Part shown: in pieces, positions 9,195 through 18,094 of the stretch
How positions within the stretch are numbered: the stretch's first letter is position 1
How the letters are laid out: every line of letters starts with the position of its first letter
From: Pedococcus dokdonensis
GTDB taxonomy: Bacteria > Actinomycetota > Actinomycetes > Actinomycetales > Dermatophilaceae
Assembly: GCF_900104525.1 (NCBI RefSeq)
Contig: NZ_LT629711.1
Coordinates: 682,001-746,000, forward strand
Direction: 5' to 3'
DNA length: 64,000 nucleotides
The notes under the pieces: model-generated
What the model was told of the DNA's origin: nothing
What the model saw: the letters and a program-made list of their open reading frames with translations, nothing else
Databases searched by the model: none
Position numbers and translations under genes: made by a program

Positions 9195-9857
9195 TCAGGC
9201 GCTGACGTGACGGCTGTGGAAGAGCACACGGGTCAGCAGGTCGACGGTGGGGCCCACGAGCAGCGACACCAGCAGCGTGCCCGGGCCGACCGCCGCGCCG
9301 AGTGCCCAGCCACCGAGCGCGCTGACCGCCTGCAGCACCGTGTAGCTCCACCGGAAAGGCAGCGGCGGGTCGAAGGCGATGGCAGCCCCCTCGGCCGGGC
9401 CCGCACCGGTGTGCGAGGCGAGGTAGCCCGCCACCCCCAGGGACACCAGCACGAACGCGATCCCCAGCTCGACGAAGCGAGGTCCGAGTCCCGAGGGAGT
9501 GGGCAGCAACGGCGAGACCGCGCTGACCGTGCCGCCGACGACCACGGTCTGCACGATCGTGCCCACGCCGGGTCGCAGCCCCCGGCTCCAGGCGAGGGCG
9601 ATGAGGAGGATGCCGACGCCACCGTTGACCACCACGAACGGCAGGCCCGACGTCGACGTCAGGCCGGACATCAGCGTCGAGTAGCCGTCCGAGCCCAGCG
9701 CCGCGTCGAGCAGCACGGCCACGCCGGCGCCGAGGACGACACAGCCGATGACGAGCTGGGCCAGTCGACGGGGGAGTGCGGCGGGCGTGGGGGACCCGGC
9801 AGCATCGCCGGGGTGTCCCGGGCTGCCGACGACCTCCTCCGCGGGCTGGTCAGGCAC
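9195..9857 (-). CDS. YczE/YitT-like integral membrane protein
   Basis: 220 residues with about five to six hydrophobic segments and the small-residue-rich pattern of the YczE/YyaS family ([35 protein letters not shown]). Its function is unknown; YczE in Bacillus is linked to surfactin production, but nothing here supports that role. I chose GTG at 9857, whose first bases overlap the lipB stop (GTGCCTGA). ATG at 9893 is possible and would overlap lipB by 44 bases. It is probably cotranscribed with lipB. Confidence 0.75.
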   Translation of the reverse strand: MPDQPAEEVVGSPGHPGDAAGSPTPAALPRRLAQLVIGCVVLGAGVAVLLDAALGSDGYSTLMSGLTSTSGLPFVVVNGGVGILLIALAWSRGLRPGVGTIVQTVVVGGTVSAVSPLLPTPSGLGPRFVELGIAFVLVSLGVAGYLASHTGAGPAEGAAIAFDPPLPFRWSYTVLQAVSALGGWALGAAVGPGTLLVSLLVGPTVDLLTRVLFHSRHVSA

Positions 9858-10488
9858 CGGAGGCGAGGACGTCGCCCAGGTGCTTCTCGGCATACGGGAG
9901 CACGTCCTGGACGGTGACCACCCGACCGGCCTCGCGGGTGATCGAGCTGACCCCGGCGTCGTCGATCCCGCAGGCGATGATGTTGTCGGCCCAGGAGAGG
10001 TCGGCGTCGCAGTTCAACGCGAACCCGTGCATGGTGACCTGCCGGCTGACCCGCACGCCGATGGCGCCGAGCTTGCGGTCGGGGCCCCGGTCGTCGGCCA
10101 GCACCCACACCCCGCTGCGGCCCTCGACCCGCGTCACCTCCACGTCGAACTCGCGACAGGTGCGGATCATCACCTCCTCGAGCCGGCGCACGTGGGCGAC
10201 GACGTCGATCGGCACGCCGTGCAGGCGCACGATCGGGTAGCCCACGAGCTGTCCCGGACCGTGCCAGGTGATCAGGCCACCCCGGTCCACGTCGATGACC
10301 GGTGTGCCGTCGAAGGGTCGCTGGTGCGGTTCGGTGCGCTTGCCCGCGGTGTAGACGGCCCGGTGCTCGAGGAGCAGGACGGTGTCCTCGGCCCCGTCGA
10401 CGACGGCGGCGTGCACCTCGCGCTGGTGGGCCCAGGCCGCCTCGTAGTCGACGAAGTCGGGGGCGAAGCCCACGTGTTCGAACCGCAT
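9850..10488 (-). CDS. lipB: Octanoyl-[acyl-carrier-protein]:protein octanoyltransferase
   Basis: 212 residues. It transfers octanoate from ACP to the lipoyl domains that LipA then sulfurates. Family blocks seen are [19 protein letters not shown], the Lys-containing [18 protein letters not shown], and the catalytic Cys in IIACGI. ATG at 10488 has no Shine-Dalgarno, but TACGCT lies 6 bases upstream, which argues for a leaderless mRNA starting at this ATG. The gene is divergent from the MMPL transporter gene. Confidence 0.93.
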   Translation of the reverse strand: MRFEHVGFAPDFVDYEAAWAHQREVHAAVVDGAEDTVLLLEHRAVYTAGKRTEPHQRPFDGTPVIDVDRGGLITWHGPGQLVGYPIVRLHGVPIDVVAHVRRLEEVMIRTCREFDVEVTRVEGRSGVWVLADDRGPDRKLGAIGVRVSRQVTMHGFALNCDADLSWADNIIACGIDDAGVSSITREAGRVVTVQDVLPYAEKHLGDVLASGA

Positions 10489-10494
10489 GCGGCC

Positions 10495-10500
10495 AGCGTA
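10495..10500 (-). promoter_or_regulatory. Leaderless -10 of lipB
   Basis: TACGCT on the minus strand, 6 bases before the lipB ATG (10488). Confidence 0.65.
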
Positions 10501-10512
10501 CGCCCGCCCCCT

Positions 10513-10518
10513 AGGCTG
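10513..10518 (+). promoter_or_regulatory. Candidate -10 of the MMPL gene
   Basis: TAGGCT lies 34 bases before ATG 10553 and would give a leader of about 28 bases containing the GGGGAG ribosome site. It is 13 bp from the divergent lipB -10. Confidence 0.45.
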
Positions 10519-10552
10519 GCCGGACACACCATCGAGCTTGGGGAGCACTCTG

Positions 10553-12685
10553 ATGCGGTCGCGCTGGGCAGTCAGGTTGGTGGCCCTCGCGGCCCTCCTC
10601 GTGTGGCTGGGTCTGGCCGGCGTCGGTGGACCGCTGGTCGGCCGGCTCTCCGAGGTGCAGAAGAACGACAACGCGTCGTTCCTGCCCGCGAAGGCGGAGT
10701 CCACCGAGGTGATGCACGAGGTCGCCAGGTTCAGCGACACCGAGTCGCTGCCGTTCATCCTCGTCATGGAGGGTGACGGCAAGGTCGGCCCGGCCCAGCA
10801 GGCCGCGGCGCAGAAGTTCGTCGCTGCCCTGCCGGACCGCGAGCTCGACCTGCCCGGCGACCCAGCCCTGTCGAAGTACCTCACCGAGACGCCCCAGGCC
10901 GCCATCCCCAGCCAGGACGGCGCCGCCCTGCTACTGGTGGTGCCGATGAACGCGGTGACCTCGGCCGAGACGATCGGGGACACCTCGCCGCTGTTCGCGG
11001 CAGCCGACACGCTACGGGCCGCCGCGAAGGCCGACCTCGCCCCGAGCGGCCTCACCACCTACGTGACCGGGCCGGGTGGGGTCACCGCCGACTTCGTCAC
11101 CGCGTTCGCCGGGATCGACGGCATCCTGCTCGGTGTCGCGCTCGGGGTGGTCTTCATCATCCTGCTGGTCGTCTACCGGAGCCCGATCCTGCCCTTCGCC
11201 GTGCTGCTCACTGCGGTCTTCGGCCTGGCTGCTGCCGCCCTCGCGGTCTTCCCGCTGGCGAAGAACGACGTGATCGGGCTGTCCGGGCAGAGCCAGGGCA
11301 TCCTGTCGATCCTCGTGGTCGGCGCCGCGACCGACTACGCCCTGCTGCTGGTGTCGCGCTACAAGGAGGAGCTGCACGACGAGGCGAGCACCTGGGTGGC
11401 GATGAAACGGGCGTGGCGCGGAGCCGTCGAGCCGATCGCCGCCAGCGCCGCCACCGTGATCCTCGGGCTGCTCTGCCTGCTGCTCTCCGACCTCGGCAAC
11501 ACCTCCGGCCTCGGACCGGTCGGGGCCCTGGGCATCGCGGGCGCGCTGGTCTCGGCCCTCACCTTCCTGCCCGCGGTGCTGCTGCTGATCGGCCGGGCGG
11601 CGTTCTGGCCAGCCGTCCCCAAGCTCGACCACGTGCACGCCCAGGACAAGATCGGCACGCGGGGACTCTGGGGGCGGGTCGCCGCCCTCGTGGGCAGCCA
11701 CCCGCGGCGCACCTGGGTCCTCACGCTCACCGCGCTGCTGGCCCTGGCTGCCTTCGTCCCGACCCTCAAGGCCGACGGGATCAGCCAGTCCGACCTCTTC
11801 CTCGACAAGGTCGAGTCGGTGACGGGTCAGGAGGTGCTGGCCAAGCACTTCCCGGCCGGCTCCGGCAGCCCGATCCAGGTCGTCGCCCCCGAGGGCAAGA
11901 CCGACGCGGTGCTCGCCGCCCTCGGGCGCGAGGACGGCGTCAACGACCCGTATGCCGGGGCGGCACCGGGTGCGCCGGCCAAGGTGGTGGACGGCAAGGT
12001 GCTCGTGCAGGCCACCCTGACCGAGGCCGCCGACAGCCCCGCGGCCACCGACGTGGTCAAGCGGTTGCGCACCGACCTCGACTCGGTCGGTGACGACGTC
12101 CGGGTCGGGGGACAGACCGCGATGAGCCTCGACGTGCTCGACGCCAGCAACCGCGACCTGAGGACGATCATCCCGGCGATCCTGCTGGTGATCTTCGTCG
12201 TGCTGGCGCTCCTGCTGCGCTCGCTCGTGGCCCCGCTGCTCCTCGTGGTCGCGAACGTCGTGTCGTTCGGCGCGACGATGGGCGTCGCGGCGATCGCGTT
12301 CAACCACGTGTTCGACTTCCCGGGGTCCGATCCGTCGACGCCGCTCTACGGGTTCGTCTTCCTCGTCGCGCTGGGCATCGACTACTCGATCTTCCTCATG
12401 ACGAGAGTTCGCGAGGAGGCCGCGGAGCAGGGGACCAGACGGGGCATCCTGGTCGGGCTCGCCGTCACGGGAGGCGTGATCACCAGCGCCGGCGTGGTGC
12501 TGGCCTCGACCTTCTCCGCGCTCGCGGTGCTGCCGATCCTGTTCCTCGTGCAGATCGCGTTCATCGTGGCGTTCGGCGTGCTGCTCGACACGCTCGTGGT
12601 GCGCTCGCTGCTGGTGCCGGCCCTGAGCCACGACATCGGCCGCCGGATCTGGGCCCCCAGCGCCCTGTCCCGCGGCAAGGAGTGA
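10553..12685 (+). CDS. MMPL/RND-family transporter
   Basis: 710 residues. The architecture is one transmembrane helix, a large extracytoplasmic domain, five helices, then a repeat of the same unit, as in the MMPL family. The conserved proton-relay segments are in helix 4 of each half: [18 protein letters not shown] and [20 protein letters not shown] at 10553 has GGGGAG 7 bases upstream. MMPL proteins export lipids or drugs in mycobacteria; the cargo here is unknown, as no lipid-synthesis gene adjoins it. The gene stands alone. Confidence 0.88.
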   Translation: MRSRWAVRLVALAALLVWLGLAGVGGPLVGRLSEVQKNDNASFLPAKAESTEVMHEVARFSDTESLPFILVMEGDGKVGPAQQAAAQKFVAALPDRELDLPGDPALSKYLTETPQAAIPSQDGAALLLVVPMNAVTSAETIGDTSPLFAAADTLRAAAKADLAPSGLTTYVTGPGGVTADFVTAFAGIDGILLGVALGVVFIILLVVYRSPILPFAVLLTAVFGLAAAALAVFPLAKNDVIGLSGQSQGILSILVVGAATDYALLLVSRYKEELHDEASTWVAMKRAWRGAVEPIAASAATVILGLLCLLLSDLGNTSGLGPVGALGIAGALVSALTFLPAVLLLIGRAAFWPAVPKLDHVHAQDKIGTRGLWGRVAALVGSHPRRTWVLTLTALLALAAFVPTLKADGISQSDLFLDKVESVTGQEVLAKHFPAGSGSPIQVVAPEGKTDAVLAALGREDGVNDPYAGAAPGAPAKVVDGKVLVQATLTEAADSPAATDVVKRLRTDLDSVGDDVRVGGQTAMSLDVLDASNRDLRTIIPAILLVIFVVLALLLRSLVAPLLLVVANVVSFGATMGVAAIAFNHVFDFPGSDPSTPLYGFVFLVALGIDYSIFLMTRVREEAAEQGTRRGILVGLAVTGGVITSAGVVLASTFSALAVLPILFLVQIAFIVAFGVLLDTLVVRSLLVPALSHDIGRRIWAPSALSRGKE

Positions 12686-12717
12686 GCGGCGGCACCGAGT
12701 GAGCCGCGGCTGCCCGC

Positions 12718-13449
12718 CTAGGGGTTGGGCAGGCGGCGCGGCTCGATCCGCTCCTCGACGGCCCGATCGCCGTCGCGGGTCACGATGAAGGCGCCCTTGC
12801 CGTCCCGCTCACTGACCGCCTCCACGAGCTCGGTGCCGTGGTAGACCAGCCCGACACCGTCGTCGGTGCAGTGCGTCGTGGGCAGGGTGCCGTCGGCCAC
12901 GAGTCGCTGCACCAGCGGTCGGCGCCGTGCCTCCGAGTCGTAGTGCACGCCGTTGCCGTAGGGCAACAGCCCCAGCCCGTTGGTCACCGCCCGCAGCTCG
13001 GGGCCGAACGAGTCCGTCGTGCCCCCGGCATACCAGCAGATCGATCCGGCCGAGACGCCGGACAGCACCACACCGGCCTCCCAGACCCGGCGGAAGACAC
13101 CGCGCAGGTCGTGGACGTCCCACATCGCCAACAGGCCCGCCACCGACCCGCCGTTGACCCACACGACGTCCTGCTCGAGCAGGTGACCCTCGATGTCGTC
13201 GAGGCTCGGCATCGGGAAGAGGTAGAGGTTGGTGAGCTCGAACCCGGCCACCCGTGCCGCGTCGTCCATGTCGGCGGCGAGTGAGCGCTGGTCGCCACAG
13301 GCGGTCGGCAGGTGCGTCACCCGAGGTCGGCCGGTCGCCCCCGACAGCTCGACCGCGTGGTGCACCAGGGCGTTGAACTCGAAGGCGGTGCGGTCGGCCG
13401 GACGGTAGCCGCCGGAGGTGGCCAGGATGGTGGGCTGGTCTGCAGGCAT
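12718..13449 (-). CDS. Peptidase E-like (S51) protein
   Basis: 243 residues with a class I glutamine-amidotransferase-like fold. The nucleophile elbow is GVSAGSICW (Ser133), the family S51 signature, and VVWVNGGSVAGLL precedes it. Family members are alpha-aspartyl dipeptidases or cyanophycinase relatives; at 243 residues the former fits better. ATG at 13449 is preceded by TAGAGT with a 6-base gap, which supports a leaderless start. It is divergent from the kinase gene. Confidence 0.85.
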   Translation of the reverse strand: MPADQPTILATSGGYRPADRTAFEFNALVHHAVELSGATGRPRVTHLPTACGDQRSLAADMDDAARVAGFELTNLYLFPMPSLDDIEGHLLEQDVVWVNGGSVAGLLAMWDVHDLRGVFRRVWEAGVVLSGVSAGSICWYAGGTTDSFGPELRAVTNGLGLLPYGNGVHYDSEARRRPLVQRLVADGTLPTTHCTDDGVGLVYHGTELVEAVSERDGKGAFIVTRDGDRAVEERIEPRRLPNP

Positions 13450-13455
13450 GCTCCG

Positions 13456-13461
13456 ACTCTA
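13456..13461 (-). promoter_or_regulatory. Leaderless -10 of the peptidase E-like gene
   Basis: TAGAGT on the minus strand, 6 bases before ATG 13449; the same hexamer and spacing as at 26383. Confidence 0.65.
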
Positions 13462-13519
13462 GGGGGGTGCCTGTGGACAACCGGCCGGGTGGTCGGTCGC
13501 GGCTGGGCAGACTCGGGGG

Positions 13520-15154
13520 GTGACCTCCGCCCGCCCGCTGCCACCACCGGTCGTGCCCGGCTACGCGCTGGGTGAGCTGCTCGGGCAGGGATCCGTCGGC
13601 ACCGTCTGGTCTGCGAACCGTGCGACCGACGGCCGCAGCGTGGCGGTCAAGGTCGTGCCGGTGACCGATCCCGACCGGGTGCACGCGCTGGCCCGCGAGC
13701 TCGCGGTGCTGGGTGCGGTGCAGGTCGAAGGCCTCGTGGCGTTCCACGAGGCGGTCGCCCTGGTCGGCGGGGTGCCAGCGGTGGCGCTGGTCCTGGACCA
13801 CCTGGCCGGCGGCTCGCTGGAGCGTGCCGTCAGGGCCCGCGGTCACCTCAGCGTGGGCGAGTCGGTCACCGTGCTCGCCCCCGTGGCGCGAGCCCTCGCC
13901 GGCCTGCACGGGCTCGGAGTGGTGCACGGCGACCTCACGCCCGGCAACGTCCTGCTGGCCAGGACCGGGCAGCCCTACGTCGCCGACCTCGGGGTCGCTC
14001 GACTCGCCGGTGAGCTGCCCGGCAGCCTTTGGGGCACACCGGGTTTCGTCGCGCCCGAGGTGCAGGAGCTCGGCCGGCTCAGCACCGCCTCCGACGTGTA
14101 TGCCGTGGGTGCGCTCGCGTGGTGGTGCGTCACCGGCCGTCCGCCGGAGCCGGCGGCAATGCGACCGCCGCTCGAGGAGCTCGCACCCGGGCTGCCGGCC
14201 GCGTGGGCCGAGGTGACGACGCAGTCCCTGCTCGGAGACCCCTCGCTGCGCCCGACGGCGGCCGAGCAGGCGCTCGCCTACTACGACTCGGCCCCCTGTG
14301 CGCCGCTGCGGCTGGTGGTCGGCACCGATGAGACCTCCCTGCTCACCCAGCGGCTCCGGCGCCCGGCCGCACCCGCTCCGGTGGCTGCCGAGCCCCGCGG
14401 TCACCCGTGGTCGTGGTCGCCGTCGCCGCGGCAGTCCGCCGCCCTCCTGACCCTGACCCTCCTCGTGACCGGCCTGGGATATGGGGGGCTCGTGGCCGCC
14501 GACGTGCTGCGACGTCCCGACTGGCTGCGGACGATGGCGCCGTCCGCGTCAGCTCCGACGCCGACTCGGCCCGCCGCCCCGGCACCGTCGAGCTCCACCG
14601 CACCGTCGAGCTCCACCGCCCCGTCGAGCTCCACCGCCCCGTCGAGCTCTGCCGCAGCGTCGCGCCCCGCGGATCCGACGGCGGCACCCTCGAGCCCGCC
14701 GGCCCGCAGCGCCACCGCGCGTCCGGCCACCGGCGCGGGCGACGCGCTCGCGAGGGACCGCACCGCGCCCGAGCGTGACGCCCGCGGTCTGGTCAGTGCC
14801 CTCGCCGAGCTGCGCGCCGACGCGATGACGGACCGCTCGTCAGCGCTCCTCGCGCAGCTGGACGCCCCTGGCTCTGCTGCCCTCGCACAGGATGCGGCAC
14901 TCCTGGCCGAGCTGACCGCCTCGGGCAGCGCGTGGCAGGGGATCGCGTTCGACGTGGGTCCGGCCCGCACCGTCACCCACACCCCTGCGACGGCGACGGT
15001 CGACGCCGCGGTCGGGACGGCGGCATACCGGGTCGTGGAGGCGGGTGGCCGGGTCGTACCGCGACCGGCAGAGCCACGCCGGGTGGTCCGGTTCGAGCTG
15101 GTGTGGTCGGACGGACGATGGCGGATCGCGACCATCTCCGACCCGGTGGGCTAG
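13520..15154 (+). CDS. Membrane Ser/Thr protein kinase with an extracytoplasmic domain
   Basis: 544 residues. An N-terminal Hanks-type kinase domain (about 14-265) keeps the P-loop GQGSVG, the VAVK lysine (K44), the catalytic Asp (D138) and the metal-binding Asp (as DLG). The catalytic loop reads HGDLTPGN instead of HRDLKPxN, so the usual Arg and Lys are Gly and Thr. A helix near 304-328 is followed by a Pro/Ser/Thr linker with four SSSTAP-type repeats, then a domain of about 130 residues resembling NTF2/SnoaL-like sensors. GTG at 13520 is the first start. Its stop overlaps the convergent epimerase stop in CTAG. Confidence 0.85.
   Translation: MTSARPLPPPVVPGYALGELLGQGSVGTVWSANRATDGRSVAVKVVPVTDPDRVHALARELAVLGAVQVEGLVAFHEAVALVGGVPAVALVLDHLAGGSLERAVRARGHLSVGESVTVLAPVARALAGLHGLGVVHGDLTPGNVLLARTGQPYVADLGVARLAGELPGSLWGTPGFVAPEVQELGRLSTASDVYAVGALAWWCVTGRPPEPAAMRPPLEELAPGLPAAWAEVTTQSLLGDPSLRPTAAEQALAYYDSAPCAPLRLVVGTDETSLLTQRLRRPAAPAPVAAEPRGHPWSWSPSPRQSAALLTLTLLVTGLGYGGLVAADVLRRPDWLRTMAPSASAPTPTRPAAPAPSSSTAPSSSTAPSSSTAPSSSAAASRPADPTAAPSSPPARSATARPATGAGDALARDRTAPERDARGLVSALAELRADAMTDRSSALLAQLDAPGSAALAQDAALLAELTASGSAWQGIAFDVGPARTVTHTPATATVDAAVGTAAYRVVEAGGRVVPRPAEPRRVVRFELVWSDGRWRIATISDPVG
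14584..14655 (+). repeat. Four 18-bp tandem repeats in the kinase linker
   Basis: Units start at 14584, 14602, 14620 and 14638. They encode the Ser/Thr/Pro linker outside the membrane. The last unit has diverged. Slippage in this tract would change linker length without shifting the frame. Confidence 0.85.
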
Positions 15155-16062
15155 GAGCGCTGTGCGAGCACCCAGCGCAGTGCCGAGGCGACCGTCTGGT
15201 CCTGGTGCGCGAAGCCTGACTCGAGCAGCCGCTGCGGCACCGCCCGCTTGCTGGTGAGCACCTCGTCGGAGAACCCGCCCAGCACCAGCTTGATGCCGAA
15301 GGCGGGGGCAGGCAGGAGGGCGGGGCGGGAGATCTGCCGTCCGAGCTCGCGGGCGATGTCGACCTGGTGGTCGGGGTGCGGGCCGACGAGGTTGACCGGT
15401 CCCTGGATCTCCGGGTGGTCGAGGAGGTGTGCCAGGCCGGCCACCGTGTCGCGCAACGAGATCCACGGCCACCACTGGCGGCCGTTGCCGAGCGGGCCGA
15501 GGATGCCGGCCTTGGCGAGCGGGATCATCCGCTCGAGCGCCCCACCGTCGGGAGCGAACACCAGCCCGGTGCGGGGATGGGCCACGGGCAGGCCCGCGTC
15601 GCGAGCCGGGTCGGCCGCAGCCTCCCACGCGCGCACGACCTCGCTGAGGAAGCCGGTGCCGGGGGCGGAGTCCTCGGTGAGCACCTCGTCGCCGCGGTCA
15701 CCGTAGACGCCGACCGCGGCACCGCTGACGAGCCGGACCGCCTGGCCCTGGTCGGCCAGGGTCGCGAGGGTGGTGGCAACGGTCGCCGTGCTGCCGACGC
15801 GGGAGGCGAGGATCTGCTGCTGGTAGGACGGCGTCCAGCGCTTGTCACCGACGCCGGCCCCGGCCAGGTTGACCAGCCCGGTGACCCCGGCGAGGTCGGC
15901 CGGGTCGAGCCGTCGGGCGGCCGGGTCCCACTGGACCTCGTCGGGCGCCGTCGCGGGGCGCCGCACCAACCGGACCACCTCGTCGCCGCGCTCGCGCAGG
16001 AACGCCGACAGCGCGCCGCCGATCAGACCGGAGGCACCGGTGATGGCGACGCGCTGTGGCAC
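15151..16062 (-). CDS. TIGR01777-family NAD-dependent epimerase/dehydratase-like protein
   Basis: 303 residues of the extended SDR fold. It has ITGASGLIGGAL at the N-terminus, the family block LVNLAGAGVGDKRWTPSYQQQILASRVGST (split by small variations), and a C-terminal DUF1731-like segment (PALLPAPAFGIKLVLGGFSDEVLTSKRA). Family members such as YfcH lack a firm function. It begins 26 bases downstream of sucB on the same strand, so it is likely cotranscribed with lpd-sucB. The last codon shares CTAG with the convergent kinase stop. Confidence 0.88.
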   Translation of the reverse strand: MPQRVAITGASGLIGGALSAFLRERGDEVVRLVRRPATAPDEVQWDPAARRLDPADLAGVTGLVNLAGAGVGDKRWTPSYQQQILASRVGSTATVATTLATLADQGQAVRLVSGAAVGVYGDRGDEVLTEDSAPGTGFLSEVVRAWEAAADPARDAGLPVAHPRTGLVFAPDGGALERMIPLAKAGILGPLGNGRQWWPWISLRDTVAGLAHLLDHPEIQGPVNLVGPHPDHQVDIARELGRQISRPALLPAPAFGIKLVLGGFSDEVLTSKRAVPQRLLESGFAHQDQTVASALRWVLAQRS

Positions 16063-16088
16063 GAGCTGCTCCTGCTGGTCCGGCTCGC

Positions 16089-17999
16089 TCAGAGACCGAG
16101 GTCGGACTCGAAGCCGCCGTCCTCGAGCCGGGTCTTCATGGTCGTGAGGAACCGCGCCGCGTCGGCGCCGTCGACGACGCGGTGGTCGTAGGACAGGGCC
16201 AGGTAGACCATCGAGCGGACCGCGATGGTCTCGCCGCCCTCGCCGTCGGACACCACGACGGGACGCTTGACCACGGCGCCCGTGCCGAGGATGGCGACGT
16301 TGGGCTGGTTGATGATCGGGGTGTCGAAGAGTGCGCCCCGGCTGCCGGTGTTGGTCAGCGTGAACGTGCCGCCGCCCAGCTCGTCGGGCCCGATCTTGTT
16401 GGTGCGGGTGCGTTCGGCGAGGTCGGCGATCTTGCGAGCCAAACCGGCGATGTTGAGGTCACCGGCGTCCTTGATGACCGGGACGAGGAGGCCGCGCTCG
16501 GTGTCGACGGCGACGCCGAGGTTCTCGGTGCCGTGGTAGGTCACCTCAGTGCCCTCGACGCTGGAGTTCACCGCCGGGTGGGCCTTGAGGGCCTCGACGG
16601 CGGCCAGCGCGAAGAACGGCAGGAAGCTGAGCTTGGTGCCTTCGCGCTGCTCGAACTCCGACTTGGCCTTGGCCCGCAGCCGCGCGATCTTCGTGACGTC
16701 GACCTCGACCACGGTGGTGAGCTGGGCCGAGACCTGGAGCGACTCGACCATCCGCTTGGCGATCGTCTGGCGCAGCCGCGACATCTTCTCGGTGGTGCCG
16801 CGCTTGGGCGACACGGTGGAGGAGCTGCCAGCACTGGTCGGCGCAGCCGGGGCGGACGCAGCGGGAGCCTGCGCCGCGGGGGCCTGGGCCGCCGGAGCGG
16901 CGGCTGCTTCCTGGGCAGCCTTCGCCGCATCGAGGACGTCCTGCTTGCGGATGCGGCCACCCACCCCGGTGCCCTTGAGCGACCCGAGGTCGACCGAGTT
17001 GTCGGCGGCGAGCTTGCGCACGAGGGGAGTGACGTAGGCCGAGGCGTCGGTGTCGGACGCCGCGGCGGCCGGGGCCGCGGGTGCGGGTGCGGCGGCGGCC
17101 GGAGCCGGCGCGGGTGCCTGCTGCTGCGCGGGGGCCTCCTGCTGCGCGGGGGCTTCCTGCTGCGCGGGGGCTTCCTGCTGGGCGGGGGCTTCCTGCTGGG
17201 CGGGGGCTTCCTGCTGGGCGGCTTCCTGCTGCGCGGGGGCGGACCCGCCACCCGACCCGCCGATGACGGCGAGGTCGCCGCCGACCGGGACGGTGTCGTC
17301 CTCCTGGACGAGGATCTTGGTGAGCGTGCCGGCGAACGGCGACGGGATCTCGGTGTCGACCTTGTCGGTCGAGACCTCGAGCAGCGGCTCGTCGACGGCG
17401 ACCTCGTCGCCCTCGGCCTTGAGCCAGCGGGTCACGGTGCCCTCGGTGACCGACTCGCCGAGAGCGGGCATCGTCACGGTCTCGCCGCCGGACGCGCCAC
17501 CGCCGTCACCCTGGCCGCCGTCACCCTGCGAGCCGGACTGCTCGGGCTCGGAGGTCGACTCCTGCGGGGCCTGCTCGGTCGAGGGTGCCTCGGCCGGCGG
17601 CGCGTCGGAACCGGCGGACGCCTGCTCCTGGGCGGGCTGCTGCCCAGCATCCTGCTGGCCCTGGTCCTGCTGGCCCTGGTCCTGTTGGCCCCGGTCCTGC
17701 TGGTCCTGCTGCTGGCCGCCGTCCTGCTGTGCCGGCTGGTCGTCACCGCCGGAGCCCTCGGCACCGTCGCCGATCACGGCGAGGTCGGCACCCACGGGGA
17801 CGGTGTCGTCCTCCTGCGCGAGGATCTCCTGGAGCACCCCGGCCACCGGCGAAGGGATCTCGGTGTCGACCTTGTCGGTCGAGACCTCGAGCAGCGGCTC
17901 GTCGACCGCGACGGTGTCGCCGACATTCTTCAGCCAGCGCGTCACGGTGCCTTCGGTGACGGACTCACCCAGGGCTGGCATGGTCACGCGTTCAGACAT
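16089..17999 (-). CDS. sucB: Dihydrolipoamide acyltransferase (E2), two lipoyl domains
   Basis: 636 residues. Two lipoyl domains (about 1-80 and 173-250) each carry the DKVDTE lysine (K43, K213) that LipB and LipA modify. They are joined by a Gln/Asp-rich linker and a Gln-Glu-Ala-Pro repeat linker. A peripheral-subunit-binding domain (about 320-357) and the catalytic domain follow, with DHRVVDG (H606, D610). It could serve 2-oxoglutarate dehydrogenase, pyruvate dehydrogenase or both, because actinobacteria often share one E2. ATG at 17999 follows AAGGAGAG. It lies 90 bases downstream of lpd. Confidence 0.92.
   Translation of the reverse strand: MSERVTMPALGESVTEGTVTRWLKNVGDTVAVDEPLLEVSTDKVDTEIPSPVAGVLQEILAQEDDTVPVGADLAVIGDGAEGSGGDDQPAQQDGGQQQDQQDRGQQDQGQQDQGQQDAGQQPAQEQASAGSDAPPAEAPSTEQAPQESTSEPEQSGSQGDGGQGDGGGASGGETVTMPALGESVTEGTVTRWLKAEGDEVAVDEPLLEVSTDKVDTEIPSPFAGTLTKILVQEDDTVPVGGDLAVIGGSGGGSAPAQQEAAQQEAPAQQEAPAQQEAPAQQEAPAQQEAPAQQQAPAPAPAAAAPAPAAPAAAASDTDASAYVTPLVRKLAADNSVDLGSLKGTGVGGRIRKQDVLDAAKAAQEAAAAPAAQAPAAQAPAASAPAAPTSAGSSSTVSPKRGTTEKMSRLRQTIAKRMVESLQVSAQLTTVVEVDVTKIARLRAKAKSEFEQREGTKLSFLPFFALAAVEALKAHPAVNSSVEGTEVTYHGTENLGVAVDTERGLLVPVIKDAGDLNIAGLARKIADLAERTRTNKIGPDELGGGTFTLTNTGSRGALFDTPIINQPNVAILGTGAVVKRPVVVSDGEGGETIAVRSMVYLALSYDHRVVDGADAARFLTTMKTRLEDGGFESDLGL
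17121..17243 (-). repeat. Seven-unit 18-bp tandem repeat in the sucB linker
   Basis: Units begin at 17121, 17139, 17157, 17175, 17193, 17211 (shortened to 15 bp) and 17226. They encode Gln-Gln-Glu-Ala-Pro-Ala repeats of the flexible swinging-arm linker. The 15-bp unit keeps the frame, consistent with in-frame slippage. Confidence 0.85.
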
Positions 18000-18038
18000 G
18001 TGCCTGTCTCTCCTTGTACTCGTGTTCGCTGGCGGTGG

Positions 18039-18094
18039 TGCGGTCGTTCAGGTGCGGTGGTTCGGATGCGGTGGTTCGGGTGTGGTGGGTCAGC
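18039..18094. repeat. Four degenerate 14-bp tandem repeats between lpd and sucB
   Basis: TGCGGTCGTTCAGG, TGCGGTGGTTCGGA, TGCGGTGGTTCGGG and TGTGGTGGGTCAGC follow one another without spacing. The last covers the lpd stop codon. No open frame or hairpin explains them. Confidence 0.75.

Noticed and set aside
9858..9893. ATG 9893 as the start of the YczE-like protein
   Set aside because: It would overlap lipB by 44 bases; the GTG at 9857 overlaps the lipB stop tightly, as expected for coupling.
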